From contig JAAXVL010000001.1 in the NCBI GenBank assembly GCA_013335535.1, positions 947,764 through 1,011,763 on the forward strand: a stretch of 64,000 nucleotides of DNA, given 5' to 3'. Position 1 is the stretch's first letter; every line of letters begins with the position of its first letter. Source of the stretch: Azonexaceae bacterium. GTDB taxonomy: Bacteria; Pseudomonadota; Gammaproteobacteria; Burkholderiales; Rhodocyclaceae. Below, in pieces: positions 44,816-52,241 of this stretch. Position numbers and translations under genes: made by a program. The notes beneath the pieces are model-generated. The model saw only the letters and a program-made list of their open reading frames with translations, was not told the origin of the DNA and ran no database searches.

Positions 44816-45202
44816 TTACGCCTTTTGCTGCACCAGCAAACCCTTCATCTTGTCGATGGCTTTGGCAATGCCCAGCATTTCCTCGGAGGGAAACTGACGG
44901 ATCACGTCCTTGGTAGCCAAATCAATTACCTTGACGATAGTCTTGCCGGTTTCGTCATCCAGATTGAACTGAATCGAATTGTTGATCGGTTTCAGGAAGT
45001 CGTTGACCTGCTTGACGGCATCTTCAAGCTCCTGGCGGCTCGCTTCGGCTTTTTGTGTCTGACTTGGTGCCTGCTCGGTCTGAACGCTGGAGGCGCTGCT
45101 GGCCTGTGCTGCGCGTGCCTGACGAACCTCGACGGCTGGTGTTTCGGCAGCGACGGGGCGAGCGGTGGCGCCGGGCAGACTGTTGATGGAAGAGATGTTC
45201 AT
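44816..45202 (-). CDS. flaG: FlaG family protein
   Basis: 128 residues from ATG 45202, which has AAGGAG six bases upstream; TTG 45208 would overlap this spacing. Polar N-terminus, then the FlaG domain (LEDAVKQVNDFLKPINNSIQFNLDDETGKTIVKVIDLATKDVIRQFPSEEMLGIAKAID). FlaG affects filament length. It sits between fliC and fliD, the common place for this family. Confidence 0.94.
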   Translation of the reverse strand: MNISSINSLPGATARPVAAETPAVEVRQARAAQASSASSVQTEQAPSQTQKAEASRQELEDAVKQVNDFLKPINNSIQFNLDDETGKTIVKVIDLATKDVIRQFPSEEMLGIAKAIDKMKGLLVQQKA

Positions 45203-45240
45203 TGCCAACTCCTTGATTTACGGGCGAAGGGCGCGGGGCG

Positions 45241-45267
45241 TTTCCGCCACCGCGCCCGGTTCGTTTA
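45241..45267 (-). promoter_or_regulatory. Possible sigma-28 promoter of flaG-fliD
   Basis: Minus strand TAAA (45264-45267), 15 bases, then GGCGGAAA (45241-45248), 5 of 8 matches to GCCGATAA. Spacing to the flaG start is suitable. It overlaps the fliC-distal hairpin, so either function could be primary. Confidence 0.4.
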
Positions 45268-45278
45268 AGCCGGGCGCG
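45251..45278 (-). terminator. GC-rich hairpin after fliC
   Basis: CGCGCCCGG and CCGGGCGCG form a perfect 9-bp stem with a 10-base loop, 21 bases past the fliC stop on the minus strand. No T-run follows, so it may limit read-through or protect the flagellin mRNA 3' end rather than act as a full terminator. Confidence 0.55.
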
Positions 45279-45298
45279 TGGCCAGGCTTGAGTCAGGA

Positions 45299-46711
45299 TT
45301 AGCCGCGCAGCAGGGTCAGTACGTTCTGCGGCAGGGCATTGGCCTGGGCCAGCATGGCGGTACCGGCTTGTTGCAGAATCTGCGAACGGGTCAGATTGGC
45401 TGTTTCAGAGGCGAAGTCGGCATCCTGAATACGGCTACGGGACGCGGAGATATTTTCAGAAGCAGTCTGAAGGCTCGTGACCACAGCGCTGAATCGGTTC
45501 TGCAAAGCACCGAGGTTGGCACGGGAGCTGTTGAGTTGCTGGAGGGCAGCGTCAACCATGCTCAGTGAGCTTTGCGCGCCGCTAGCGGTGCTGATGTCGA
45601 TTGCAGAAATTGCATTCAATGTGCCGACGTTCGAAGCAGACAATCCGGTCCGTCCTGTTCCGTTGGTGCCGCCAATAGTGATCGTCGGGGATGCAGAGAC
45701 CAGCGTTAGCGTGCCTTGAGTGGTGGCGGCAGCAAGGCCTACGTCAGCAAGCGCACCGGTAACAGCACCGTTTGATGAAAGAGCAACGGCAATGGCGCGT
45801 CCGTCGGCAGCCGTCAAGTCAATGTTGCCTGAAACAATGGCGGCTGTTACGCCAGTCTTGTCGCTAATGTCGTTGATTGCATTGACCATGGAGGCTTTGT
45901 CTGTAGCTAAGGTGCCAGTATCGGTAACCAAAGCAGTGTCGAATCCATTAATGCTTACGGCAACAATGTCGCCCGCGGTAGCTGCAGTGCCTGCAGCACC
46001 AGCCACTGTGGTGCTGGCAGTGGCATATACGCCAGCATTGGCCGAGTTGATTGCGGCTGCCTTAGCCCACGCCGAAATTGCGGTTTGTCCTGCGCCTGCA
46101 CCAGCAACTGAGGCGCCAACGGCAACGCTATTTACCGTCAGATCACCTGCGGCAATGGCGCTATTATCGACAGCGGTTGCCGTAGTGACCTTGTATCCAC
46201 CAAGGTCTGTGGCTCGGGCGCTACTCAGATTGCCGACGGTGATCGTCTCTCCTGCGTTGGCGCCAACTTGGAATGATTGGTTGGTAAAGCTGCCATTCAG
46301 TAGTTTCACGCCGTTGAAAGCGGAGGTCGTTGCCACACGGTCAATTTCAGCAATGAGCGACGATACTTCAGAGTTAAGAGCCTGGCGGTCTGAGGCGCTG
46401 TTGCTGGCATTCGATGCCTGAACAGCCAATTCGCGGATGCGTTGCAGGTTATTGGAAATTTGGGTTTGATCGCCTTCAGCCGTTTGTGCCAGAGAGATGG
46501 CGTCATTTGCATTTCTGGCAGCTTGGTTCATGCCATTGATTTGCGACGTCATCCGAGACGAGATGGCCATACCTGCCGCGTCGTCTTTTGCGCTGTTGAT
46601 GCGCAGACCGGTGGAGAGGCGTTGCAGAGAGGTCGCCAGCGAACTTTGCGAGGTATTCAGGTTGCGTTGAGCATTTAGCGACGAGATGTTGGTGTTGATT
46701 GTTTGGGCCAT
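45299..46711 (-). CDS. fliC: FliC, flagellin
   Basis: 470 residues from ATG 46711 (AAGGAG upstream); the longer open frame is not used. N-terminal D0/D1 (MAQTINTNISSLNAQRNLN..., INSAKDDAAGMAISSRMTSQINGMNQAARNANDAISLAQTAEG) and C-terminal D0 (SRIQDADFASETANLTRSQILQQAGTAMLAQANALPQNVLTLL) are conserved; the middle (about 180-375) is Ala/Thr-rich and variable. Single flagellin gene in the window, driven by a sigma-28 promoter. Confidence 0.98.
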   Translation of the reverse strand: MAQTINTNISSLNAQRNLNTSQSSLATSLQRLSTGLRINSAKDDAAGMAISSRMTSQINGMNQAARNANDAISLAQTAEGDQTQISNNLQRIRELAVQASNASNSASDRQALNSEVSSLIAEIDRVATTSAFNGVKLLNGSFTNQSFQVGANAGETITVGNLSSARATDLGGYKVTTATAVDNSAIAAGDLTVNSVAVGASVAGAGAGQTAISAWAKAAAINSANAGVYATASTTVAGAAGTAATAGDIVAVSINGFDTALVTDTGTLATDKASMVNAINDISDKTGVTAAIVSGNIDLTAADGRAIAVALSSNGAVTGALADVGLAAATTQGTLTLVSASPTITIGGTNGTGRTGLSASNVGTLNAISAIDISTASGAQSSLSMVDAALQQLNSSRANLGALQNRFSAVVTSLQTASENISASRSRIQDADFASETANLTRSQILQQAGTAMLAQANALPQNVLTLLRG

Positions 46712-46809
46712 TTTGTATCTCCTTGGATCAGTTGATCTGTTGGCCAGCACTGGGTGCCAGCCGCTTTAAATCTGGGTGGAGCGATCAATTTGTTCCACCG
46801 TTGATTCAA

Positions 46810-46836
46810 TTTACGGAACTGACAGAAAAAACTTTA
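46810..46836 (-). promoter_or_regulatory. Sigma-28 (FliA) promoter of fliC
   Basis: Minus strand TAAAGTTT (46829-46836), an 11-base spacer, then TCCGTAAA (46810-46817). The -35 is perfect and the -10 keeps CCG and AA at exact spacing. Transcription would start near 46803, giving a leader of about 90 bases. Confidence 0.85.
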
Positions 46837-46859
46837 GAGATATTTTTGGTGTTTTTTGC

Positions 46860-46871
46860 GGTTGACCGTGG
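46860..46871 (+). repeat. Copy C of the GGTTGACCGTGG repeat
   Basis: GGTTGACCGTGG preceded by GGTGTTTTTTGC, in the gap between fliC and the GGEEF gene, just upstream of the fliC promoter. TTGACCG (46862-46868) and CGGTCAA (46876-46882) also form a 7-bp stem with a 7-base loop. Confidence 0.8.
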
Positions 46872-46889
46872 CAAGCGGTCAATGGGTGG

Positions 46890-48662
46890 CTACGAGGCTT
46901 GGTTTTCAACCGTGACGACGCGGTTCTTGCCGCTTTGTTTGGCTTTGTACATCGCTTCGTCGGCCCGTTTGATGACTGTGGTTTGCGTGTCTTCCGGGCG
47001 CAATTGGGTTACACCGGCGCTGAATGTGATCAGTACTTTGTCGTTGCCATGCAGGAAGAACTTTTTGGTCAGTTCGCGCTGGAGGCGAGTGAGGGCGCTG
47101 GCGGCGTCGTTTAGTGGCGTGTCCGGTAGCAGGATGATGAATTCTTCGCCGCCAAAACGGGCGACAGTGTCTTGCGGGCGCAGGGTTTCGCGGCAGATGG
47201 TGGCGAGGTGGATGAGGGCTTCGTCGCCGGTGTCGTGACCCATCGAGTCGTTCAGTTTCTTGAAATTGTCGATGTCGATCAACGCTACGCACAGCGAGGT
47301 TTCGTGGCGTGTCGCCCGGGCGGCTTCCTTGGTGAAAATTTCTTCCAGGCCGCGGCGGTTGAGGACACCGGTGAGTTGGTCGTGGCGGACGAGGTCGCTG
47401 GTGGTTTCGAGCTCTCGTTCAAGTTCACTGATGCGCGCTTCTGACTCCTGCACCTTTTTCTGGGTTGAGCGTAGTTCGTCGCGTGAGCGCTGGGCGTTGA
47501 TCTGGATTGTCCTGGTTTCGCGCATGACTTCACCCAGCACGCTTTCCAGCTCGGAGATGTCGGTGGCGGAACTGATTTTCCCGGCGCAGCTTTCAATTTT
47601 GTCGTGATAGTCGGAGGTTGCATCGGCGAAGTCGGCGAGGTGATCGACGAAGCCGGCCAGCATGCTCTTGATCGCATCCCGTGCTTCCGACAGGCTGGCC
47701 TTGAGCTGGCTTTGCTTGTAGAGGACTTCTTTCAGGCGTCGTTCGGCATCATCGAGGGCGCGTTGCGACAGGGGTTTGTCGATAATTTCCCGGACGACCT
47801 CGATCTGTCCGTGCAGCCAGTGGTCATCGAGAACAAGCTCGGTGATGTTGCCGACGAGCAGGCGGAGCAGGCCGAGGAGGCTGTGGCGGAGTTCGGTCTG
47901 GTCTTCGGCGAGCAGTTCGAGCTTGAAAGCAAAGCGTTTCAGGCGAACAAGGAATTCCTGCAGCTGCAACGGGGAGATGGCGCTGCGGATGTCCTTAGCC
48001 AGGGCCTTGGCGTCTGTCGACAGCTGCGGACTTTCGATCAGCTGAGTGGCCATCGCCGTTTCGAGCGTAAAGGCAAACAATTCGCGCAGTTCGGGTAGCA
48101 GATCGGCGGTTGCCACGGTCAACCCGGAATTTGGGCTGATTTCGACATTGCTCGCTTCGGCAGGGTTGGCTACCTCGGATTCCCTGCCTTGTCCCCACGA
48201 GCGCAGCAGGCTTTGCAAGCGGGTGAACAGCGAGTCGGGATTGGCGGCGTTGCTCGTCAGCACGTGTTCCAGCGACTCACGTTTGCGGGCGGAGGTCAGG
48301 CCCGGGTGTTTGGCGTCCCACTGGCGCAGGAGATCCGCTATCACCTCTGACCAGGCTAGTTTTTGCGATTCGGCAAGTCCGGCTACGAAATCGCCCAGGT
48401 ACTTCTTGTAGTCATCCCAGCTGGCCAACTTGACTGCCTCGTCGAGCTGGCGGGCCAGGCGCAACTGGTCGGGCGAGGCCTTGGGCAGGGCGGCCGCGAG
48501 TGAGCGCAATTGCGATTCCGGAAACGAAGCGCCGGCCGGCTTGGTGCCGGCGATCTCATGATAGAGCGTCTGGTAATTCTCCGGCGATGGCGGAATGCGG
48601 CGTGCGGCGAGCAGGCGCAGGGTTTCCCGGGCGATTTCGAAGGGATTGGTGAGTGTGCTCAT
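46890..48662 (-). CDS. Diguanylate cyclase (GGEEF), cytoplasmic
   Basis: 590 residues without membrane segments. A helical N-terminal part (about 1-370) of no family I recognise is followed by a coiled coil (about 375-425) and a GGDEF domain. The active motif is GGEEF (504-508) and the inhibitory site RxxD is RPQD (495-498), five residues before it, so product feedback is expected. It would make c-di-GMP. Next to fliC and near the YcgR-like brake, it may tune motility. The gene body carries repeat copy D. Confidence 0.93.
   Translation of the reverse strand: MSTLTNPFEIARETLRLLAARRIPPSPENYQTLYHEIAGTKPAGASFPESQLRSLAAALPKASPDQLRLARQLDEAVKLASWDDYKKYLGDFVAGLAESQKLAWSEVIADLLRQWDAKHPGLTSARKRESLEHVLTSNAANPDSLFTRLQSLLRSWGQGRESEVANPAEASNVEISPNSGLTVATADLLPELRELFAFTLETAMATQLIESPQLSTDAKALAKDIRSAISPLQLQEFLVRLKRFAFKLELLAEDQTELRHSLLGLLRLLVGNITELVLDDHWLHGQIEVVREIIDKPLSQRALDDAERRLKEVLYKQSQLKASLSEARDAIKSMLAGFVDHLADFADATSDYHDKIESCAGKISSATDISELESVLGEVMRETRTIQINAQRSRDELRSTQKKVQESEARISELERELETTSDLVRHDQLTGVLNRRGLEEIFTKEAARATRHETSLCVALIDIDNFKKLNDSMGHDTGDEALIHLATICRETLRPQDTVARFGGEEFIILLPDTPLNDAASALTRLQRELTKKFFLHGNDKVLITFSAGVTQLRPEDTQTTVIKRADEAMYKAKQSGKNRVVTVENQAS
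48113..48124 (-). repeat. Copy D of the GGTTGACCGTGG repeat
   Basis: Minus strand GGTTGACCGTGG preceded by CCCAAATTCCG, inside the GGEEF gene in its own reading direction, encoding part of NSGLTVATAD. Confidence 0.8.
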
Positions 48663-48684
48663 GTCGAAATTTGAATGTTCAAGC

Positions 48685-48690
48685 TATAAT
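48685..48690 (+). promoter_or_regulatory. -10 box before tRNA-Thr
   Basis: A perfect TATAAT, 17 bases before the first tRNA base. The region at -35 (TGTCGA at 48662-48667) is a weak match, as it overlaps the GGEEF start codon. Confidence 0.55.
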
Positions 48691-48707
48691 CGCGCCCCAT
48701 CACTTGG

Positions 48708-48781
48708 GCCCCCGTAGCATGAAGGTCGTGCAGTTGATTTGTAATCATCAGGTAGCGGTTCGATTCCGTTCGGGGGCACCA
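48708..48781 (+). tRNA. tRNA-Thr, anticodon UGU
   Basis: Acceptor stem GCCCCCG/CGGGGGC, discriminator A and encoded CCA. Anticodon loop TTTGTAA with TGT at 34-36, reading ACA. T-arm AGCGG-TTCGATT-CCGTT. The D-arm (GCAT GAAGGTC GTGC) lacks the usual A14 and A21 and the anticodon stem has one U-U mismatch, so folding is less regular than normal. A terminator follows 17 bases later, supporting a single-gene unit. Confidence 0.82.
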
Positions 48782-48797
48782 GTAAAATAAAACAGTT

Positions 48798-48828
48798 AAG
48801 CCATTCTTCGGAATGGCTTTTTTGTTTT
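48798..48828 (+). terminator. Rho-independent terminator after tRNA-Thr
   Basis: AAGCCATTC-TTCG-GAATGGCTT: perfect 9-bp stem with a stable TTCG tetraloop, followed by TTTTTGTTTT. Confidence 0.95.
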
Positions 48829-49038
48829 CTGGGATTGTTTGGACGCCCGCTGAATTTTTCCCATCAATTTATCTCTCGGCTGCCTGGGCAAGTTCTTCGA
48901 ATCATACCTGCATGGCGAGAGCCTGTTGAGTGAGTTGGGGGGATCCTGGCGTTCTTTGTTTGAGGCTATGCCCAATTGCATTACCCATTTTGAATTTAGG
49001 GGTAATATTCCATTGGTCTAATTGCAGGGGGCGTGCCG

Positions 49039-49902
49039 ATGTTTTTCAATAAGCTGAATGGGCTTGTTCGTGGCCCGCGTGCGTTGTCGCCGACTCACCG
49101 GTTTGTCGAGAAGGTGGTTGCGGCCTTGGGCGAGTCGATTACCGGGGCGAACAATTTCGAGCCGATCCTGACGCAGGCCCTGCATGCGGCTGAGGGGTAC
49201 TACCATCAGCAGGTCATGGCCATTCCGGGACCGTTTGAAGTTTCGGTCAGCGATCCGGGGAACAATCCATTTTTTTCGACGGTTTTTGCCGGGCCGGAGG
49301 ATGTCCAGGCGGCGCTGGGTAGAAGCATCGAGATACGGGATTTTTTGCCGCCACTGGCCAGGGAAGGCAAGCTCGAGTTCTTCGGGCTCCTGGGCTTTCG
49401 TGAGCGGTCGGCGCGAGACGGTGAGTTGGACCTGCAGTTTGCCGATCACACCATCCGCAGTATTGGCTACAGCGAAGAATATTGCCGGGAAAGTCTGCGC
49501 AACTCGTGTCTGCATCGTCTGCTTGGCCAGTTCCGTGAGCATGTTGAAATTCTGCGGAACCGGGGGCGCCTCCTCAAAACGGAGTGGAATATTGAAAATG
49601 GCGTGAACGTGTCAACTGCCAAGGATGGTCAGGCACCGGAGTTTGTACTGGCTGAGCGGGAATTGCAGCCCGACAATTTGCTGAAAGGTTTGGTGGCCTG
49701 GCTGGAAACGCCCGAAAATCACCTGAGCCTGGGGCCGAGCAATATTGCCGTCACCGACCCATGGCAAGGCAGAAAAGAGTTGCCGGTGATGCGTTGCGCC
49801 GACCGACGCCACTGGGTGGTCAGTCTGGTCCAGATGTCTGTTCAGGATGCCATGGATGCACTGGCCAGCGAGTCTCGCTGTCATCGCTACATTCTGATCT
49901 AG
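49039..49902 (+). CDS. Protein of unknown function, 287 residues
   Basis: Starts at ATG 49039 with GGGGG seven bases upstream; GTG 49033 is less likely. No signal peptide or membrane segment. Composition and codon pattern are those of a real gene, with a soluble alpha/beta character. Notable stretches are PFEVSVSDPGNNPFFSTVFAG, a Glu/Arg-rich middle (EYCRESLRNSCLHRLLGQFREHVEILRNRG) and a C-terminal TDPWQGRKELPVMRCADRRHW. I do not recognise the family. It stands alone between the tRNA terminator and a DUF2789 gene. Confidence 0.75.
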   Translation: MFFNKLNGLVRGPRALSPTHRFVEKVVAALGESITGANNFEPILTQALHAAEGYYHQQVMAIPGPFEVSVSDPGNNPFFSTVFAGPEDVQAALGRSIEIRDFLPPLAREGKLEFFGLLGFRERSARDGELDLQFADHTIRSIGYSEEYCRESLRNSCLHRLLGQFREHVEILRNRGRLLKTEWNIENGVNVSTAKDGQAPEFVLAERELQPDNLLKGLVAWLETPENHLSLGPSNIAVTDPWQGRKELPVMRCADRRHWVVSLVQMSVQDAMDALASESRCHRYILI

Positions 49903-49991
49903 GTCTAACCGCTTTCTTCCGGAACTGTTTGGCTCTCTTTTCATCGAACCGATACGCGTATTCCACGCAGACAGTCGGGAAAGGAATTGAC

Positions 49992-50222
49992 ATGAATGCC
50001 AGCCTGCACACGATGGACAATCTGTTTGCCCAACTGGGATTGCCGGACGACCCCGTGGCGATTGATGGTTTCATTGCCAGCCATCGCCCGCTGGCGCATG
50101 GCGTCGCGCTTTATCGCGCGCCATTCTGGACGGCTGCTCAGCGCGCTTTCCTGAAGGAAGAAATCATGGAGGATGCGGACTGGGCAGGTGTCATTGACGA
50201 ACTCAACGTTCGCCTGTCGTAA
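49992..50222 (+). CDS. DUF2789 family small protein
   Basis: 76 residues from ATG 49992 with AAGGAA nine bases upstream. MDNLFAQLGLPDDPVAIDGFIASHR and APFWTAAQRAFLKEEIMEDADWAGVIDELNVRL match the DUF2789 family by memory. Soluble, function unknown. The longer open frame upstream is not coding. It converges with hpaR across 20 bp. Confidence 0.85.
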   Translation: MNASLHTMDNLFAQLGLPDDPVAIDGFIASHRPLAHGVALYRAPFWTAAQRAFLKEEIMEDADWAGVIDELNVRLS

Positions 50223-50242
50223 ATCGTCGGTTGCTTCGCCGA

Positions 50243-50722
50243 TCAGAGCGCTGACCAATCCTTCTTGGGGGGTAGCGCAACCCGGGGAATCGGGCCGCGC
50301 TCGGCGGCGATGACGCGGTCCATGACCTCGTAGAGTTCCTTGATGAGCTCCGCGCCAAACGCCTTTTCGATGACCTTGTATTGCTCGACGATGAGCGGGC
50401 CGAGCTCCGACACCAGTTGCTCGCTCTTCGGCGTGAGGCGGACGATGACCCGGCGCTGGTCTTCCGGCATACGCTCGCGGGTGACCAGGTTCATTTCTTC
50501 CATGCGCGACAGGACGCCGGTCATGCTCGGGCTCAGGATGTGGCAAATCTCGCAGATTTCCCGCGGCTCGAGTTGCTCCGTTTCGCTCAGCGTGCGCAGA
50601 ATTCGCCACTGCTGTTCGGTCAGGCCGAAGTGCGAGATTATCGGGCGAAAGTGGCAGAGCAATTCTTCCCGGGCTTTCAGGAAAAGTTGCGGCAGGTTTC
50701 GGTAAGCTAGCTTGCGCGACAT
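50243..50722 (-). CDS. hpaR: HpaR-like MarR family repressor
   Basis: 159 residues with a MarR winged helix (LTEQQWRILRTLSETEQLEPREICEICHILSPSMTGVLSRMEEMNLVTRERMPEDQRRVIVRLT). The N-terminus MSRKLAYRNLPQL matches HpaR, the repressor of homoprotocatechuate catabolism that responds to hydroxyphenylacetates. Here it stands beside a phenol hydroxylase operon, so its effector may be a phenolic. Divergent from the HpaA-like gene; a palindrome in the shared region is a likely operator. Confidence 0.85.
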   Translation of the reverse strand: MSRKLAYRNLPQLFLKAREELLCHFRPIISHFGLTEQQWRILRTLSETEQLEPREICEICHILSPSMTGVLSRMEEMNLVTRERMPEDQRRVIVRLTPKSEQLVSELGPLIVEQYKVIEKAFGAELIKELYEVMDRVIAAERGPIPRVALPPKKDWSAL

Positions 50723-50787
50723 GAACAGACGCTCTCTGGAGGTGGTTTGAGTGCATTCAACAGGAATACATGCCGAAATGATACCAG

Positions 50788-50816
50788 TTGACTGGCTAAT
50801 ATGTTAGTGATTGAAT
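50788..50816 (+). promoter_or_regulatory. Promoter with operator-like palindrome before the HpaA-like gene
   Basis: TTGACT (50788-50793), a 17-base spacer, then TTGAAT (50811-50816). The spacer holds GGCTAATATGTTAGTG (50794-50809), a near-palindrome similar to the perfect one at 56926-56941. A repressor bound there would block this promoter; the adjacent MarR-family protein is the obvious candidate. Confidence 0.55.
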
Positions 50817-50874
50817 CGGAACGCTTCGGATCGGGGGCTGGTCTTATCTTGAGAGAACTGGATTGGAACGTGGA

Positions 50875-51789
50875 ATGAGCTCAGCGCCGCTTCAGGCCAT
50901 ACCGGACATCCATATCGGGCGGGTGTACGACCAGCGCGATCCGGAATGTGAAATCCATTATGAAACCTTTGGTCGCCTGGCGGACTTTTTCGGCCGCAAT
51001 ACGCCGCCGCATCGTCACTACTGCTTTTATCAGATTCACTTGTTGGTACGCGGCAGCGTTCGCCTGAGCCTCGATGGACAGGTTTATGGCGGCGATGCTC
51101 CGCTGCTGATTTTTACGCCGCCGACCATTCCGCACTCCTTTTATTCCGAAGAGGATACTGACGGCCATGTGCTGACCGTGCGTCAGGAGGTGGTGCGCAG
51201 CTGGTATCGCGAAATGCCGGGGCAGTGGCCAGATGCGCTGCTGCGCGAGCCGGTCTTTTTTGAGCTGAGCAGCCTGCCGGCCGGGAGTGCCGCTGATTTT
51301 GCCGCGCTGCTGCAAACGATCGAATTGCTGCAAGGTGAATTCGACAAGGATGCCAAGGGGCATTCAGCCCTGTTGCTGGCGCTCGGCGAATGCGCTTTTA
51401 TCCATCTGAGCCGCTTGCTGTTGGCCCGAGAACCGCTGGCGGCTCAGCGTTCTGAGCGAAGTGAGGACTTACGACTTTTTCTGAGCTTCTGCGATCTGGT
51501 CGAGGCACATTTCCGCGACCACTTGACCCTGACTGAATATGCCGGTCGCCTGTCGGTGACCGAGGCGCGGCTCAACGACATTTGCCGGCGCATGGCCAAC
51601 CTGCCGTCCAAGGAGGTGGTGCACGAACGCCTGGTCCAGGAGGCGCGGCGCCTGCTGCGCTATTCCGCGGTGCCGGTCAGTGAAATCAGCTACCAACTTG
51701 GCTTTGTCGACCCCGCCTACTTCTCGCGCTTTTTCGCCAAGCGCACGGGGACGCCGCCCAGTCAGTTCCGTCTGAGCGGCCAAGCTTGA
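50875..51789 (+). CDS. hpaA: HpaA-like AraC family activator
   Basis: 304 residues from ATG 50875. The N-terminal cupin-type sensor has the HpaA signature IPDIHIGRVYDQR...HYETFGRLADFFGRNTPPHRH; the C-terminal AraC DNA-binding domain (about 205-300) ends LGFVDPAYFSRFFAKRTGTPPSQFR. HpaA activates 4-hydroxyphenylacetate hydroxylase genes in E. coli. Located just before dmpK on the same strand, it is the likely activator of phenol hydroxylase, in place of the NtrC-type DmpR found in pseudomonads. Confidence 0.88.
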   Translation: MSSAPLQAIPDIHIGRVYDQRDPECEIHYETFGRLADFFGRNTPPHRHYCFYQIHLLVRGSVRLSLDGQVYGGDAPLLIFTPPTIPHSFYSEEDTDGHVLTVRQEVVRSWYREMPGQWPDALLREPVFFELSSLPAGSAADFAALLQTIELLQGEFDKDAKGHSALLLALGECAFIHLSRLLLAREPLAAQRSERSEDLRLFLSFCDLVEAHFRDHLTLTEYAGRLSVTEARLNDICRRMANLPSKEVVHERLVQEARRLLRYSAVPVSEISYQLGFVDPAYFSRFFAKRTGTPPSQFRLSGQA

Positions 51790-51831
51790 TCAGGTTACGA
51801 AAAGTACAAGTCATTTCCCTAAACGTCCATT

Positions 51832-51860
51832 CATTAACATCTTAGCAAATGGCTTAATAC
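51832..51860 (+). promoter_or_regulatory. Possible dmpK promoter with operator-like site
   Basis: TTAACA (51834-51839), 15 bases, TAATAC (51855-51860): spacing is short, as in activator-dependent promoters. CATTAACATCTTAGCA (51832-51847) shares 11 of 16 positions with the palindrome at 56926-56941. No sigma-54 element of proper spacing lies upstream of dmpK at a usable distance. Confidence 0.4.
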
Positions 51861-51909
51861 GTCTCATCAGAGCGCGGCATTGAATGCGCCAAAAAAGGAG
51901 TGAGACGAC

Positions 51910-52176
51910 ATGGCAGAAAGCAATTTCGACATCACGCGCAAGTTCGTTCGCGTCATGCGCACCCTGCCCAACGGCCTGATCGAATTCGAATTCGCCGTTG
52001 GTGATCCCGATGTCGCGGCCGAACTGGTCATGCCCAAGGCGGCTTTCGACGAATTCTGTGCCGCTAATCAGGTCGAATTGTTGACCTCCGAAAAAGCAGC
52101 CCCGCCCGATGCCAATGCATCCGACGCCGATTTTCACTGGAACCTCCATCAGGCAACGCACCAGCGTTTCCGCTAG
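51910..52176 (+). CDS. dmpK: Phenol hydroxylase subunit P0 (DmpK)
   Basis: 88 residues; FDITRKFVRVMRTLPNGLIEFEFAVGDPDVAAELVMPKAAFDEFC is typical of the DmpK/PhcK assembly subunit, needed to activate the oxygenase but not for turnover. AAGGAG lies at 51896-51901. First gene of dmpKLMNOP; a 65-bp gap with repeat copy E precedes dmpL. Confidence 0.93.
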   Translation: MAESNFDITRKFVRVMRTLPNGLIEFEFAVGDPDVAAELVMPKAAFDEFCAANQVELLTSEKAAPPDANASDADFHWNLHQATHQRFR

Positions 52177-52202
52177 ACATTTCAATTTTGGCCATTTTTC
52201 CC

Positions 52203-52214
52203 GGTTGACCGTGG
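52203..52214 (+). repeat. Copy E of the GGTTGACCGTGG repeat
   Basis: GGTTGACCGTGG preceded by GGCCATTTTTCCC, in the dmpK-dmpL gap, so it lies inside the transcript of this operon. Confidence 0.8.
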
Positions 52215-52241
52215 AAACCACCGATTTTTAAGGAGACAAGC

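Noticed and set aside
48782..49038. Attachment site or integrase scar after tRNA-Thr
   Set aside because: I looked for a repeated tRNA 3' end or integrase gene and saw none; only the terminator and A/T-rich spacer are present.
49761..49991. N-terminal extension of the DUF2789 gene
   Set aside because: Overlaps the preceding gene in another frame; the family starts at MNASLHTMDNLF with its own ribosome site.
51873..51888. CGGCATTGAATGCGCC as a sigma-54 promoter for dmpK
   Set aside because: GG/GC spacing fits but other positions do not, and the transcript would begin at or beyond the ribosome site.
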